Positions 47,861 to 61,785 are shown, counted from the stretch's first letter. The stretch: 64,000 nucleotides of DNA from Pithys albifrons albifrons (GCF_047495875.1 NC_092459.1:95281560-95345559); one strand, 5' to 3'. Numbers and translations are program-made. Notes: generated by a model not told the origin, from the letters alone.

Positions 47861-50800
47861 CTGCATGTGACACTTTAATCTGAAGTCAGAATTTTAGGCT
47901 AAGGCATTTATTTCTCGTGCTGTGGGGGACTACCCAAGCTTTCACTACATCATCCCACATGCCAGAGTCACACTCACAGGCCTTAATGAAATTGGGCGGT
48001 AAATATCTCCTGCTGTTTGGTAATTCCAAGGTAACTTTGCACAATCTATTCTTAGGGGGTGATGCCACTTCTATAGAACAGAACCAGCTAGCATAGTGTA
48101 ATGAATCCTCACCCTCCTCCAGCATCTTCCTTCTCAGGATCCTGCAAATACCTCTGAAAAGGTTTACGACAAGTCTTTTGAACACAGGCCAACTGACACT
48201 CAGGGACAAGTATTTTTGCCTACATCAGCAAATCCTTGAGAAAACAGGATTAAACCCTTTTAAAGTCTTACTCTGCTGCTCTTTCCACTAGCCTGCACTA
48301 TGCCAGTGTTGGCAACCCCCTCTAATGTGACCCTGCATCACCATGAGGGCTCTGCACGCTCATCAGTGCCACCTGGATACTGCACAGCATCAGTATATTT
48401 AAAAAACAAAACAAAACCAATCTTGATATTACTATTCTTCACCGAATATCTCACCAAGGATAGCCTTAAGGAAAACCTTGGCACATGATTGAGAAGCCAT
48501 TGTGAAATATGTGGCAACGTGAAAGTGTAATTATTGTTTGTAGTGCAACATGAAGAGCGGTGTCTACAGTCTGTAAATACACAAAAGTGACCAACACTGT
48601 AGTCTAAGTAAGAAATAATATTGGTGTCAAGATGAAGAAGCACAGCACCTAAAACAACCTCACCAGTGGGGATGACTTCTCATCCACCAAAATGAGCTAG
48701 GAGATTTATACATTTTTTTAAGAGTCCAGATGACAGCCTGAGGTCTCATTGTGTTTAGGTACTTGTGATACAGCTATGCTTCTGTTTCTGAAGAAGAGGT
48801 GGAAATTACTGGTGGGAGTGCAAGGTCCACTTTTTCTGCAGGTCTGATGGTTTAGCCCACTCCCTGGAAGAGGATGCCATTGTTTCTCATTATTTGTTAT
48901 ATGGATTTTTGCAGTTGTCCTTACTGCATTTCATGCCATTTACATTTTTCCAAGACCCAAAGGCATCATTTAAGAAACCATCACTAAAATTAAGACCATG
49001 AGATTATTTATTGCTTTTAAGAAAATGCTGTTTCCTGGAGTTCTCTGTTTGTATTCACTGAGGCTGAGCACATAGCTTAAATGGAGCTAAAGAGATGACG
49101 TTTCTATAAAGTTGTTGAGACTCAATTCATTCTAATGGCCTGAAACATGAATTATGTGTCCTACTTCACTAACTTCATGGTTCAATAAGCTGCTATAGCT
49201 CAGATGGAACCATTTATCTGGAGAGAGAAAGGTGTTATTCCCTGCTTACTTGTGATTTCCTTTTATTTGTGTCTATATATGTGTTTATGGGTGGTGTTTT
49301 CCAGATACCGGTTGTTAAACTTCACAGGTCTAACTGAACAGTTTTTTTCATTTTCTAGAGTATATTTGAGAAGACCAACATCCAGTAATTCTTTCCTGTT
49401 TTCAGTATCAAGTTTTACAGTTGGACCATTCACATGGCTGAGAAACTGTGCCTCTAAGCTTTGAAATCAGTTATATAGATTCACTCTGACAATAACAAAA
49501 TGAGAAAAATATTTCAGTGTCCACTAGTAAGACCACAAATGCAACCACACTTTTCCTTAACTCCTGCACAAAAGTTTTAAATTTCTAAACAGGAGCATAA
49601 AGTTTAAGTTCCCAAATCAATGCTTTGATGCTTCAATGGATTTAGCAATTTATTTTTCAAGTATGTTGGGAGTTGCACTGGAGGTCAGTGCGGCAGGCTT
49701 GCCTCAACACGGTCCATTACCCTCTGCAGCAGCAGCAAACATGGAACAAAGGGACCCCTTTATTATCACACACAACGAAAACTCTGGCAGAGGCTGAAAG
49801 AAGGTAATGAGTATATCTACAGTGAACAAATATAGTGCCATAGGAAGGAAGATACCCAAACTTGCTCTAATTGACAAAATGTAGTTTCTGTACATGGCAT
49901 TGCACTGTGCTGTGCAAACAGAGCTTAAACCTGTGTTTATGGTGCTACATTCCCAGGAGTTTGGGGTAAAGTTAACTCCAGGGCCAAGACCCCTTCCATG
50001 TAGTTCTGACAACTGGAAGATCAGAGATAATGCTAATGATATCCCTCTATTCTGAATTATTGCTGCCAACTGTAGTGGTGTTATAGCCCCTACTCCTGGG
50101 ATCATGTGATTTGCTGAGAATCTCTACTCTCATTTAATAATAAAAAGGTAATTTCCATCAATGATGCAGCGGAAAGCTTGGAAGCATGACCAGAATATGT
50201 CCTAAAACCTCTCCTCTCTTGCCAAAAAATCCCTCAGAGGTAATAAAAGGAGTCTAAAAGGTATTATTTTTAATCTTCCGATATTTAAGCCAATGACATG
50301 ATTCTCTGTGCTGCAGCATCTTATGATTTTTTGAGCACTCAGAAGTATTAATAATGCAGCCTAAAACAGATATTTGTGAAAATACAGCACCAAATAGCAT
50401 AGTGGAGAAGCACATGAGGCCTTCAAAATAGCACAGCAGGTCTGGGAAGGGAGGGAGGGTGAATGGTCACACATGCTCCATCAGTGTGACCAAATAAAAC
50501 CGGCCCTGGATGTTTCTCTGTTCAGAGGCCAAGTGGAACGAAATGGCTGGTGCCCATACACACCAATTTGCTTTCCCTCAAAACAGGATGACCATGTTCA
50601 AACTGCCTCCTGGGAATAGTCCCTGACTAATGCCAGGGAACTACAGCACTGTCTGGGAGAGTGCTAGTGGCTGTCAGCTAAAACCACGCCATGCAGCTTG
50701 TTGGCAGTTGAACAATAAAATAGTCACGTATGAGTGGTCACGCCTGTGCCCAGCCCCATGTTATTTACTACTATAAGCTCCTGGTAGAGTAAGAAGGGAG

Positions 50801-51839
50801 AGCTGCAGACTCGGGAAGCTGGGGAATGGGGTACATGCAGAAGCTCTTGACATAGTGGGAGGAGGGAGGCAGGTTGCAGGATGGAAAGGAGTTAAAGAAG
50901 CACAGAGTGACTGTCTGCCAGGTGGGAAAAGAAAAGTATGCAGAGCCAGAAGGTAGCAAAATATGCAGCATTTTTGACACTAAAATAGAATGACTAACTG
51001 AACAGAAAATATTTCTATAAAATATTACTGCATAGCTGCAGTTTCCCAACACTGCTCTATCTTAGTACTTGTGAAAGTTTCTTGATAAATAATAAATTGT
51101 ACTAAGCCAGACTGACATATGACTTGGAAAGAACTCCCTACAAAGTTTTAATTTAATCTTTACATGCCACATTGAAAAATCAGACAAGATGGTATCAACC
51201 AATTGCTCTCAGGGAAAAAAAAACCCAAATGACCTACAAACAAACACAAAAGAACTCATCTATTATGACATTCCTGATTTAGGCTTATTTGCAGCAACCA
51301 TTGTTATAAATGGCATGTAGAGATAATTTCTCAGATTGCTAAAATTTATGAGTAATATTGATGTCAAATAGAGTTCCGTATGATTTTGAAATGGAGGAAT
51401 ATGTACAAATACAGGGCCTGACTCTATATTCATTGCCTCTGATTTAAGTTTTCACTCCCTGAAAAAAAAAAAAAGATTACACATTAGAGACAAATACTTA
51501 CTCCAACTGGGAAGAAAAAATTTGGATGTGAAATTTTTGGGCAGGTTCATCTCACAACCTGAGCCCAAGTCCAGGAAATTTTTTTTATAATCCTAGGGTA
51601 TACACACAGAGGGAAAGAGTCACAAACATTTTGATTTAGTGGGAAAAGTGAAGCACAAAGCTCTGGGCTTTGAGGCAGAGGAGAACACAAAGAAGTTGAT
51701 TACTTTAACATAACCAAAGCACCCAGACTCTGCCAGAACCCTTGGACATCACCTGTTTTAAACTGTGAAGGCCAGAAGGTCAGATGTAAACCACAACAAT
51801 TGCTTTTAGAAATTATAACAAACATTAGCAGTCCTTCTT
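47861..51839. other. Intergenic, no gene seen
   Basis: This is non-coding DNA. ORFs at 47886-48209 (-), 49704-50105 (-) and 48338-48643 (-) lack domains and are unsupported. Confidence 0.6.
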
Positions 51840-53103
51840 GTAGCCAGCATGGGTTTAGGAGGGGCAGGTCCTGTCTGACCAACCTGATCTCTTTCTACGA
51901 TCAGGTGACCCACCTGGTGGATGAGGGGAAGGCTGTGGATGTGGTCTATCTGGACTTCAGCAAGGCCTTTGATACTGTCTCCCATAATATACTCCTGGAA
52001 AAGCTGGTAGCCCGTGGCCTGGACAAGTGTAGCCTCTCCTGGATTAAGAGCTGGCTGGAGGATCGGGCCCAGAGAGTGCTGGTGAACGGAGCTGCATCCA
52101 GCTGGCGGCCAGTCACCAGTGGTGTTCCCCAGGGGTCTGTATTGGGTCCAGTCCTGTTTAACATCTTTATTGATGATTTAGATGAGGGGATTGAGTCCAT
52201 CATCAGCAAATTTGCTGATGACACAAAGTTGGGAGGGAGTGTCGACCTGCTGGAAGGCAGGAGGGCTCTGCAGAGGGATCTGGATAGACTTGAGAGATGG
52301 GCTGATTCCAATGGGATGAAGTTCAACAAGGCCAAGTGCCGGGTCCTGCACTTTGGCCATAACAACCCCATGCAGCGCTACAGGCTGGGCACAGAGTGGC
52401 TGGAGAGCAGCCAGGCAGAAAGGGACCTTGGAGTACTAATTGACAGGAAGCTCAACATGAGTCAACAGTGTGCCCAGGTGGCCAAGAAGGCCAATGGGAT
52501 CCTGTCCTGTATCAAAAATAGCGTGACCAGCAGGACCAGGGAAGTGATCCTTCCCCTGTACTCTGCATTGGTGAGGCCACACCTTGAGTACTGTGTTCAG
52601 TTCTGGGCCCCTCAGTTCAGAAAGGATATTGAGGTGCTGGAGCGGGTCCAGAGAAGAGCAACAAGGCTGGTGAAGGGACTGGAGCACAAGTCCTATGGGG
52701 AGAGGCTGAGGGAGCTGGGGTTGTTTAGCCTGGAGAAGAGGAGGCTCAGAGGTGACCTCATCACTGTCTAGAACTACCTGAAGGGAAGTTATAGCCTGGT
52801 GGGGGTTGGTCTCTTCTCCCAGGCACTCAGCAATAGGACAAGGGGGCACGGGCTTAAGCTCTGCCAGGGGAAATTTAAGTTGGATATCAGAAAACAATTC
52901 TTTACAGAGAGAGTAATCAGGCATTGGAATGGGCTGCCCGGAGAGGTGGTGGATTCACCATCCCTAGAGATTTTTAAACACAGATTGGACGTGGCGCTGG
53001 GTGCCATGATCTAGTAAATGGACTAGAGTTGGACCAAGGGTTGGACTCGATGATCTTGGAGATCTTTTCCAACCCAATCGATTCTATGATTCTATGATTC
53101 TAT
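51840..53103 (+). mobile_element. CR1 LINE, 5'-truncated
   Basis: This non-LTR retrotransposon fragment of about 1.26 kb holds the reverse transcriptase from its QHGF block to the end of ORF2, followed by a short 3' UTR. The 3' end has GGTTGGACTCGATGATCTTGG, then TTTTCCAACCCAATCG and the ATTCTATG octamer repeat tail at 53081-53103, diagnostic of CR1. The 5' boundary is approximate. 5' truncation and lack of a poly(A) tail are normal for CR1. Near-intact coding suggests a relatively young insertion of a CR1-J/Neoaves-like subfamily. Confidence 0.95.
51843..53014 (+). pseudogene. CR1 ORF2 reverse transcriptase fragment, one nonsense codon
   Basis: The frame encodes the RT palm and thumb of CR1 ORF2, which copies LINE RNA at a nicked target site. 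Visible motifs are QHGF (51843), [11 protein letters not shown] (about 51947-51979), [14 protein letters not shown] (about 52118-52159) and the catalytic FADD (52211-52222). Then come the CR1-typical [15 protein letters not shown] (about 52570-52614) and, after the stop, the C-terminal [14 protein letters not shown] and SPSLEIF blocks, ending at 53014. The endonuclease and N-terminal RT are missing. Reading is continuous except for TAG at 52769-52771, in frame, where relatives have TAC. The fragment cannot move on its own. Confidence 0.93.
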
Positions 53104-56100
53104 ATCAATCTGATTTTGGTGAACATGATGTGGAAATAATAGGAGGAAATCCTTTCAAGGTTTTGTGCAAGCATCACTGTGGATTCTCCCAGCCACCAGC
53201 TTTCTCAGAGTTACAAATGAATTGATTTCTAATCTCTTTTTGGTGGCCCAGTTACAGTGGGATCTGCTCTCACAAACTGACTCCTCTCCAAACCCCATTT
53301 CTCTCCCCAGAGGCACCTTCTGAAACCTGCAGTAGACAATAGCTCACTGGTAATTTCTATAATGATGTGCCAGTGGTACTAAGATACTTGTCTTCTTGCT
53401 GGAAGCACTTGGATAACCTGTCAGTGTCTGTTATGTTACTGTGTCATATTATATTTTATGTGACACTGCCTACAGGGCTGCATATATGGAGTTTCATGAG
53501 CCCCTTTCCAGTGATCATGGGGGATGTTTGGAGCAATATTATTTTTTACAGCTTCTGGAGTAATGCAAAACATTTTTTGATTTAAAGTAATAAAACTGAC
53601 CTCAAGCTGAGACTTTGCTGTTGGCCTGATGTATGGTGCACCATGAGAAAAAGAACCCAAGAAATGTGCCTTCTGTCCTTCACGGTAAACTATCACAAGC
53701 ATCCAGCAGCCACATAAAATTGGATTCTGACAGAGTGATCAACTCATTTGTACTCATACTTCCTGTCATTTGCCTTGTGATCTGCTTAGCAATGTCCTCT
53801 TGGTGAACCTGACATTATATCTTAAATCTACAGGCCTTTTTTTGCAGGAGCAGTATTACCATTCTCACATGCTGCAAACTCAGCGTTGGTGGTGGAAAGT
53901 ACTCAAGTAAGAGAAAAAACACAGATTAACCAATCAATATAAATTAGTATACAATCAAAGTACCTTAATTAATAGCAATGAGGCTTCATCATAAAGGCAG
54001 TAAATTGAAGGAGAATAATTGTAATCAATTCTTCAAAGTATGTTTTATAAGTGCCCTAGTATAATAGCAACTGCATTTTTCTTCCTGTTGGAGATGAATA
54101 TGTAAGAGAGGAAGAGAGTGGATGAGAGAGGAAGGAAGGAAGAACAACTGATGTGATTGATTTTCTATTTTGATATATCTGTGTGATGTCTTGTTCAAGG
54201 AAAACTGAAATACCAGTAAAGACTAAGCAGGAATTACCAAGATTGTGGGAGGCCAAAATTGGAACATGTTTTAAACCTAAATTAAAATAAAAATCCAAGA
54301 CCTTTTATAGATTGGTATTATTTTATCCACATGTCTAAGGAAGCTGATCACCGCTATATCCTTAAAGAGGTGAGGATAACCTAAAGTACATTCAGGCTGC
54401 AAAATGCCTGTGAAAGTGACAGGGTCAAGGATGAAACCAAGGGTCTATAAATCCCAAATCCTTGCTCTGACAAATAGTTAACACCTGCCCTCAAAAGGGA
54501 AGAAGGATGGTTTTTCTGGGTTATGTTACCCTTTGGGGCTACATAACCTCTTATTGGCCAAGAAATTAGTTGTTCAAGATCCAAGGGAATTAAGTGCACT
54601 GCAGTGAAAAGTGATCTCATATTAATTTGTCTGTGATAGCCTCCACTTCTGAAGAAAAATGCTCAATTCAAATATGATTTTACTACAAAAGATATAGCAC
54701 CCTTTTCTTAAATGAAGTTAAAAATTTATTTTTACCACATCCTTCCGCATCTCCTTTTTCTATGGATCAGAATGACAGGAACCAGATGTTAAGCCAGAAA
54801 GGACATTGTTCCACCTGCAACATCTGGTTCTTTGGCAAGCCATACGGGAAGCTTCAAAGTTGCATCTCTGCCTCTCACATGGTAAGGCTGCTGGTTGATT
54901 GCTTTATCTTTCTGGATGTAATTTTCCTTTGATTCACCTATAATTCTGAGGAACTGATGCATTTGTATCCATTTTGAATAAGGTTCTGTAGAAATGCCAC
55001 ATTTGATCTCTAGGCAGGTCCTTTTATTTCCTTTTACATGTTCTTTATTTCATGCACTAGCTTTACTGCTGCTCGACTACATTGTGGCTGATACTTGCAC
55101 ACATGCCACAGCCTTTTTTCCCTACATCAATTTAAATATCCAGGCTCTCAGCCATGCAAAAACAAGCAGAAATTAAAATACTTTTCTTAGTATTTCTACT
55201 TGCTGCAGTGAGGCATCTTTAGAGAAGAGGCAGCCTCCTGTTACTTAAAAACATTTGTGAATCATTCCTGTTCTTAATTCTTTAGTCCTTTTCTACCAGC
55301 TTTTTTCCATTTCTGTTTCTCAGGAGCATTAAATCAAGTAGGTTAAACATTAAAGTAACTTTCAGATGAACCAGAAAAGTAAGATGACTATAAGTTAAGA
55401 CTAAGCACCATTCTCCTCAGAGCCAGCTGGCCTACTGAGGTAACAACTAATTTCATCTGTTTCCAAGCACTTTGATGTCTAAGTATCAAAAAGCTGTTGT
55501 CCCCACAAAATAGTGAGATAATGGAGATAGCAGAAAACCACAAAAAACAAGCATGACAGTGTTCTGACTGGGCTCTCTAGAGGGTGCTGTGAAACACTCT
55601 ATTAATTGGTATAGGGAAGGAGTAATAATTCATTAGCATTCATTCATTCAGGATTTAAATCCTGATTAGAAATGTATCCTGCCCTAAAGCTATTGGTACC
55701 TTTTCTTTTCCTTTGTGTTGGAATCTGTGAAAAGGAACTTTGTTCCCACCTTCGTTCCACTATTCCTCTCTTCCTGAGTTATCTTGTCAGACTGAAATCT
55801 ATATTCTTAATGACTGTATCCCTGCTCTGAGGTAGGTAACATGTAGTCCATCTTAAAACAGGATAAGGTGTAACTTAAGAGAATTTTTTCCTTAGAGACA
55901 CAGGTTTTTTTCAGGTTCTCTACCTAGGGCCAAGCAAACCTCAGCATCTACTTTAAAACAACATAACCCATGACACCAGTTCAAGTCATTAGTCCACAGA
56001 AAGCAGTAAGTATGTTCCATTATGTGGCCCAGAATTACTTCCTTCATCTATTCACTTTATACACACTGGGTCAGGCTGTGTCTCATGGTGGATGGACACT

Positions 56101-56900
56101 GACCTGCTTCTTACCAACTAAATCTCACAGGAAAGGGAATTGCAGCTTTGCCTATGCCTAAGGACCAAGCTCAAAGATAAATGCTTTACAACCTACAGAC
56201 ATAAAAGTCATAACAAGTAAAATCATTGGAGATGAAATGGATGTGGATTGCACCCATGTAATTGGCAAAAAATGACCCAGTGTGTTCCAGCTTCACAAAA
56301 ATCAGTAGGAGTAAAGGAAGCCTATTTTAATCTAAATTTAAATTTATTTAAATATATGGGCAGAAAAATACCCCAAACTTGTCTTGCCTTGCTGAGTTTT
56401 AAGGGTAATTCTACTCTCAGTCAGAAAAGCTGGATTTTCTCCAGCCTTCAGAAATTTGTCGACATGAAAATTTCTAGCAGCACAGGAAGCTGCAAATGGG
56501 GTTATGTCCCAGTTCTTCTAGCTACTGTACCAACTCAAGGTAATAGATGGTCTCTCAAGGACTAGCAATAAAAATAAAAAATATATACCGAAAATGGCAT
56601 TGGAAAGAGAAGCATAGAGGCAAAATGACGTAGTAAGGTTACATAGCAGAAGAATGGAATATAGTTTTACTTGTGCCTTGTCCAAGTATCCATTAGAAGA
56701 GATCAGACATCCCTCAGTGCTCCCAGGCAAACCCCCAACATTTGTTACCCTGGATTGGATGCCTTCACTTGGTCTTTCTGGAAATAAAAAACAAAAAGGG
56801 ACCCTGGTCTGTACTTTACAGTGTTGCTACAATAGTTTCCAATTATAAACAGCTACAAGTGAGTTTCAGCTCATTTATTATTTTTATTTTATATTGGGGT
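53104..56900. other. Intergenic, no gene seen
   Basis: This is non-coding DNA downstream of the CR1. A GA-rich low-complexity patch lies at about 54098-54142. Short ORFs are unsupported. Confidence 0.6.
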
Positions 56901-56907
56901 CACCCTT

Positions 56908-57206
56908 TGCAGGGTTAAGGGGGGTGTGTTAATGACGGTCAGAAAAGATCAGGCACAGTAGCATCAGAAGGCTTACAACTAAGAGTTTACAACTAAGAGT
57001 TTATTTTTAGTTACAGCTACACTTTTTATATACTCATATCCAACATGTCATGACACTTGGTTAGTCAGTTCACCTAACATACATAGAAAGATCCTACTGG
57101 TTACAAGGTATCACACATTTTACAGGTGGTTCTCTGCTCCTTAAGGGTGCATTCATTAGTTACCTCAGACCTTAGGAGATCCACACACACACTGTCACCC
57201 CCTACA
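56908..57206 (-). mobile_element. Probable solo LTR of an endogenous retrovirus
   Basis: Read on the minus strand, the segment begins TGTAGGGGG and ends CCCTGCA, giving short inverted TG...CA ends. It contains a TATA box (TATATAAAA, complement of 57024-57032) and then AATAAA (complement of 57000-57005). This is the U3-R-U5 order of a retroviral LTR. No internal gag, pol or env sequence lies beside it, so it is a solo LTR. No clean target-site duplication is visible, so the exact ends are uncertain. Confidence 0.5.
56973..57000. repeat. 14-bp tandem duplication inside the LTR
   Basis: TTACAACTAAGAGT occurs twice exactly, back to back, immediately next to the LTR poly(A) signal on the side downstream in LTR orientation. 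Exact identity suggests a recent slippage event or a family feature. Confidence 0.85.
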
Positions 57207-58700
57207 ATTTTACCCATTTTGCACTTTTATGTAGTTGGTTGTATAGGAATGTAAGTACATGAGGGGTTTGACCTTCCTCCTGCAATCTGTGCAGACCACC
57301 TTTTTTCATCTGACAATATGGCACCTATAGTTGATAATCTCTGGGACAGCCACAGGCAGTTTGTAGAGAAAGGACTTTGTTGCTATTGCTTTCTTTACTC
57401 AAAAGGAAAATACAAACCAAATATAATCTGAGAATGATAGCTTCCATGAAAGTCTTCTCATCCTGTTCCCTCTTAAGACTGGAGAAGCCAACCTGAGGTG
57501 CAATTCCTCAAGCCTTCTCAGACTGACAGTAAAGAACTTAACTCCACTCACCAAACAACAGCTTACAGGCATGGGTGTCTTCAGTTATTGAACCCTCACG
57601 GAAGAGTTAAAGTCATGCTGATTGCAAGCATAAGAGTGCTATTAATAATTAAGAGTGCTAATTAATGCTATTCACAAGTATGTACTAACTTTTTCAAAGC
57701 AGAGGGGAAGCACTCATAGCTCCAGGAGATACTGGCAACCACAGATTCACTGGGTAGGTGTTGCCTGGTGTTGAGGTGATACGCAGTCCCCAATGGGCCA
57801 GCTGCAGTAACTGCCTACCTCCTGGCCCTTCTGCTTTTCTTTCTGTCCTAGAAAACCTGTTCCAGACATACCAGCCACTCTTACTTCTTAAACTGCCCAG
57901 CTGACCAGTGTAGTTAAGTCCAACACAGAGAGACTGTTCCCAGGTTTTCTTGTCTTGCTGACACTTTTGCACCAGACCAGAAGGAACTTTTGTGTACCAA
58001 AACCCACACTTGATTTTCTAGCTTGACTTGGAAGTAGATACTCTTCTTCCAAAGATTTCCTTTCTCTCACTTGGCTCTGCACACTTCTATCCATTACAGA
58101 AACTTTGTCTTGCAGAAGGGTATCATCAGGGAAATGGAGTGACCACAGAGAAGAATCACTATGTGCAGGAGATCCCCTTTGCTGCTGGGACTATTATCTG
58201 AAAGAGTCATTAAATCTGTCAGTAATATCACCTACCTACAGTGCTCTCCAATATCTTGAGGAAAGGTCACAAAGAACAACCACCTAGGAACCAGGAATCT
58301 AACTGTCCTCAGTAAGATTAGACAGGATAGAAGACATGGCCAACAGAGAGGAGAGAGAGGTAGAAATTAGACATACAAAAGAGGTGGATTCAGACTTCCT
58401 CTAGGGAAAAGTCTGACATGCCAATGAAGCCTTTCTTTCTGATACCTTCCCTAATGCTGGCAGACTATGTAGAAATGCAGGGTTTTGGTCAGACCAACAC
58501 TGCCTGGACAGCTTTACAGATGTGCCCTTTTAAAGCTGTGCAGCTACCAAGACAATTCTACAATGTTGAGGTTTACCTTCTGAATAAAAGATCTCATCTT
58601 TTTTCCAAAAAGACTTAGTGTTTTTCTCCACATGTAAGATTTTATGATTTGTCCTTCCTCATTTTCAGTAACATTGTAGTTTCTTAATGGTAGGAAACCA
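57207..58700. other. Intergenic, no gene seen
   Basis: This is non-coding; ORFs at 57694-57972 (-) and 57888-58094 (-) show no domain. Confidence 0.6.
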
Positions 58701-58804
58701 AGGGCCTGATTTTCAAGTCTCAAGGACCATGAGAAAAATAATACCCTATGATGTGAACAAGATCTCTGTGTATGTACTCAGCACCTTTCAAAATCAGGCT
58801 CTCT
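58701..58804. mobile_element. Palindromic hAT-like MITE remnant
   Basis: The left end AGGGCCTGATTTTCAAG (58701-58717) is inverted at the right as CTTTCAAAATCAGGCTCT (to about 58804), with about 14 of 17 bases matching. The right half also shows CTCAGCACCTTTCAAAATCAGGC. This is the familiar GGGCCTGATTTTCAGAGGTGCTGAGCA palindromic non-autonomous DNA transposon of amniotes. The element is old and no clear 8-bp duplication survives. Confidence 0.6.
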
Positions 58805-61785
58805 TGTGCTTAGCTATCAAAATGATTGGCACCAGCCATATCCCTAGACAGTGTGATCTTTATGAAACTACTTCTCTTTCAAAATCTTGTCACTAATTCC
58901 AAATCAAAGTCCATCAAGACTCTGTCAAAAATATATTAAATTTCTACATAATCCAGTCCAGCTTCTCTGCAGGAGAACAGTTTAATTTACCTGTTCAACC
59001 TGGTTAGGCTATTCATATTCTCCATTCAATTAGGCCAGCTCAATTTTTGACCACATCAGCACCAGAAAAAGCATTAGTTTCCAGATATGGTCTCAGGACA
59101 TTCACTTTTTAATGTCTTCACTCAAACTGCTGTTTTGACTCCTTTCTTTTTGTTTCTCAATCCTATTCCCACATTTCATATAATTTTCAAAGGATTTCTT
59201 TCTGTGGTGCCCTGTGAGACTTTCCTCCACCATCTTATGAAGTGCCCCCAAAGTGAATGGTAATTTGCCTTCAGTCATTATCCTTTATGTGTGCTTTTGC
59301 AAAGTCAACAACTTTATGAAGGCAGTGAAACTGTTCTTTCATAAACCAATATTAGTATTTCTTCTGTGTCTGTGATCTCTCCCAGGAAAAATGGGATAGC
59401 AGAAGGTGTCTTAACAATGGTTAGGGAATTCTCACTGGTTTTGTTGACTGTGCTTTAGCACAGGCAGGCTTGAATGTGCACACCCATCAACAAGCATATA
59501 TATTTTTATGGCAAATTCAGTCCAACTAGTGGATGGAAATCAAAAGGACTACACTGCCTTGTGACACATATACCAAATACCCAGGAGAAAAGCTTGGCAT
59601 TAACCTTCAATAAATGAATGGATTATATTGCAAATAATAAGATGGCTAAATATAGGCACAATCTATGAATTAAACATTGCCTAACTTTGCATGATGCTAA
59701 TTTATTTTGGCATATCTTGATGATTACACTGTGGCTGCGTCCTTCTGAATGCTTTCTAATTGTCCAGTGGTTGTCCTTTATAATCCAGCTGCTGGCTACA
59801 GTAAAATATACAGTAATCCATGTCAATACTACGTACACAACTTCACACACACATTGTACACCAGAGGTGGGTTATGCTTTGTGTGGTACAAGTAGACAGA
59901 CAGCATATATGCACACAAGGCCTCACTGATTTCAACAAAAATAAAGCAAAATTCAGCCTATTGAACTGATGAGAAGCATTTTCAGTAGAGTAACTGTGTG
60001 TAATGACTGCAAACTAAAATTTTATGTGCCTTTCCAAACAACAAAACATTAGCATTTCCCATACAGAGAAATGTTACTTTATTCTTAGCAATAAATCTCT
60101 TGTGTTTGGTCTTCTGTAGAAACTAGAGGCCTCCACCAAGACAAAAGCACCCTTTATTGGGTGCTGTACTAGCACAGAAGAGGAATGAACCACTGCCCCA
60201 AAGGCAATCTAATGAGGTCTAAACAGAAGAGATGACAACAGGTAGAAAGCAAACACACAGAGGGGCCTTGCCCAAAGTATCAGGGGTATGGAGTTTCCTG
60301 TAAGCTTCTGCTTGAAAGAACCTGCCCTTGGCTGGTGTGCCATGAAAGGGCACTCACACTATGGCAGAGATACCCCTGTGTGTAAGCATAGGGTGCACAT
60401 TCACTTGAATGATGTGTAGCATTATAAGCACCTTGGTATGTGCATTGCATGATCATTTACAGCACAGCCAGCACTATGTGGCATATGACTTTGTCCCTTA
60501 CATATTCATTTCAAATACAGGTGCATTGTAAGCGCCTTGCTCCTTTTAGCCAGAAAGGCTGTTTGATCCATAAACAAGCTTTTTACTCTTTTGGTCCTCT
60601 TAGAAGCCCATCTGTGCCTTAGAACTAATTCTTGAGTAAGACTTTCAAATGCATCAAGGGTGCTTGTTCTCCTCTCCACTCCCAGAGTTTTACAATATCT
60701 GTTCTTCTTCAAGTCAGCAAACGCATCTAAGAAAAATGTGTCAATGCTTTCACACAAGATATCCTCCATATCACTGACATGAGGCTGACTGTTCTACTAA
60801 GACACATAAATTCAACCTCTACCACTTTCCCTGTGTTCTAAATGTATGGTCACCTGGCAGAGAGCTGCAAAATCTAGGAAAAAAAATATATTTACCGCTG
60901 GTCACTGTTAAAGGTTACATAGCATCCAAGGCATTACAGCCTGTAAAACCTCCTGGACCAAACCAGGCACAGCGTACCTTATTGTTCTTCTTCCTAAATT
61001 CATTTATGCAAATCCTGCTCAGGTTTCTCAGGTACCAATATCAATGGCATGATTCATGTAAATGAGGGCTGGAGAGGGAATTGGCCCTTTAAAATCTGTG
61101 AACATTTTTACCATGTTTTCCCTGTTACTTTCTTTCAAACTCAAAAGATGGATTTTTTTTTCACTTTAAATCTTCAGGGAAGAAGACCAGCCAGACTTGG
61201 AACATGAAAATGTGTTTCTAAGCAAGTGAAAAACACCACCTCAAACATGCAGCCTAAAAGATGTGCTCAGTAAACTAGGATGATTTTTTTTAAATAAAAA
61301 GCTTCCCATTGCTTTCTGTAGTGTAAAGCTCATTATAGAAGCCAGTTTCACCAGACAACCCCATGTTTACCAAAACTGTATACTGAATGCTCAGAGAAAT
61401 AAAAAGAAATGCCAAAATATATAAAGTAATAAATATTGGAAATTATATGTTTAATTCATACAGCAAAATACCAGAGATTACTTGTACAAGCAGCCTGCAA
61501 TGTCCTTAAAAATATTCTTTAACTGAGGAAAAGTTTTCTGACCTTTGGAGGAAATGCTTGCTTCTAGCTATGACTAAAAAGAGATTTCCTTCTTTCTCTG
61601 TTGTGATAAGAATCTTTTCTTCTTATAAAGAAGGCACCACAGTGGTTTATAACTGTCATAAAAGCCTGCAATCCTTTTGAGGTTTAGCTACTCAGCTATT
61701 CAACTTTTACTACAGAAACTTTGAAATTCAAAAAGAAAAAATAATGTAAGTTTTTGAAGGACATGTGTTGCTGTAGGTGATCCTG
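58805..61785. other. Intergenic, no gene seen
   Basis: This is non-coding. The minus-strand ORF at 60506-60769 (87 aa) reads more protein-like than most but has no recognised family, no clear exon borders and an upstream stop within nine codons; it is not accepted. Confidence 0.55.

Noticed and set aside
52436..52924. 162-aa minus-strand ORF
   Set aside because: Antisense shadow of the CR1 reverse transcriptase.
60506..60769. 87-aa minus-strand ORF that reads somewhat protein-like
   Set aside because: No recognised family, upstream stop nine codons before the ATG, and no clear acceptor or donor. It could be revisited if an alignment showed coding conservation.
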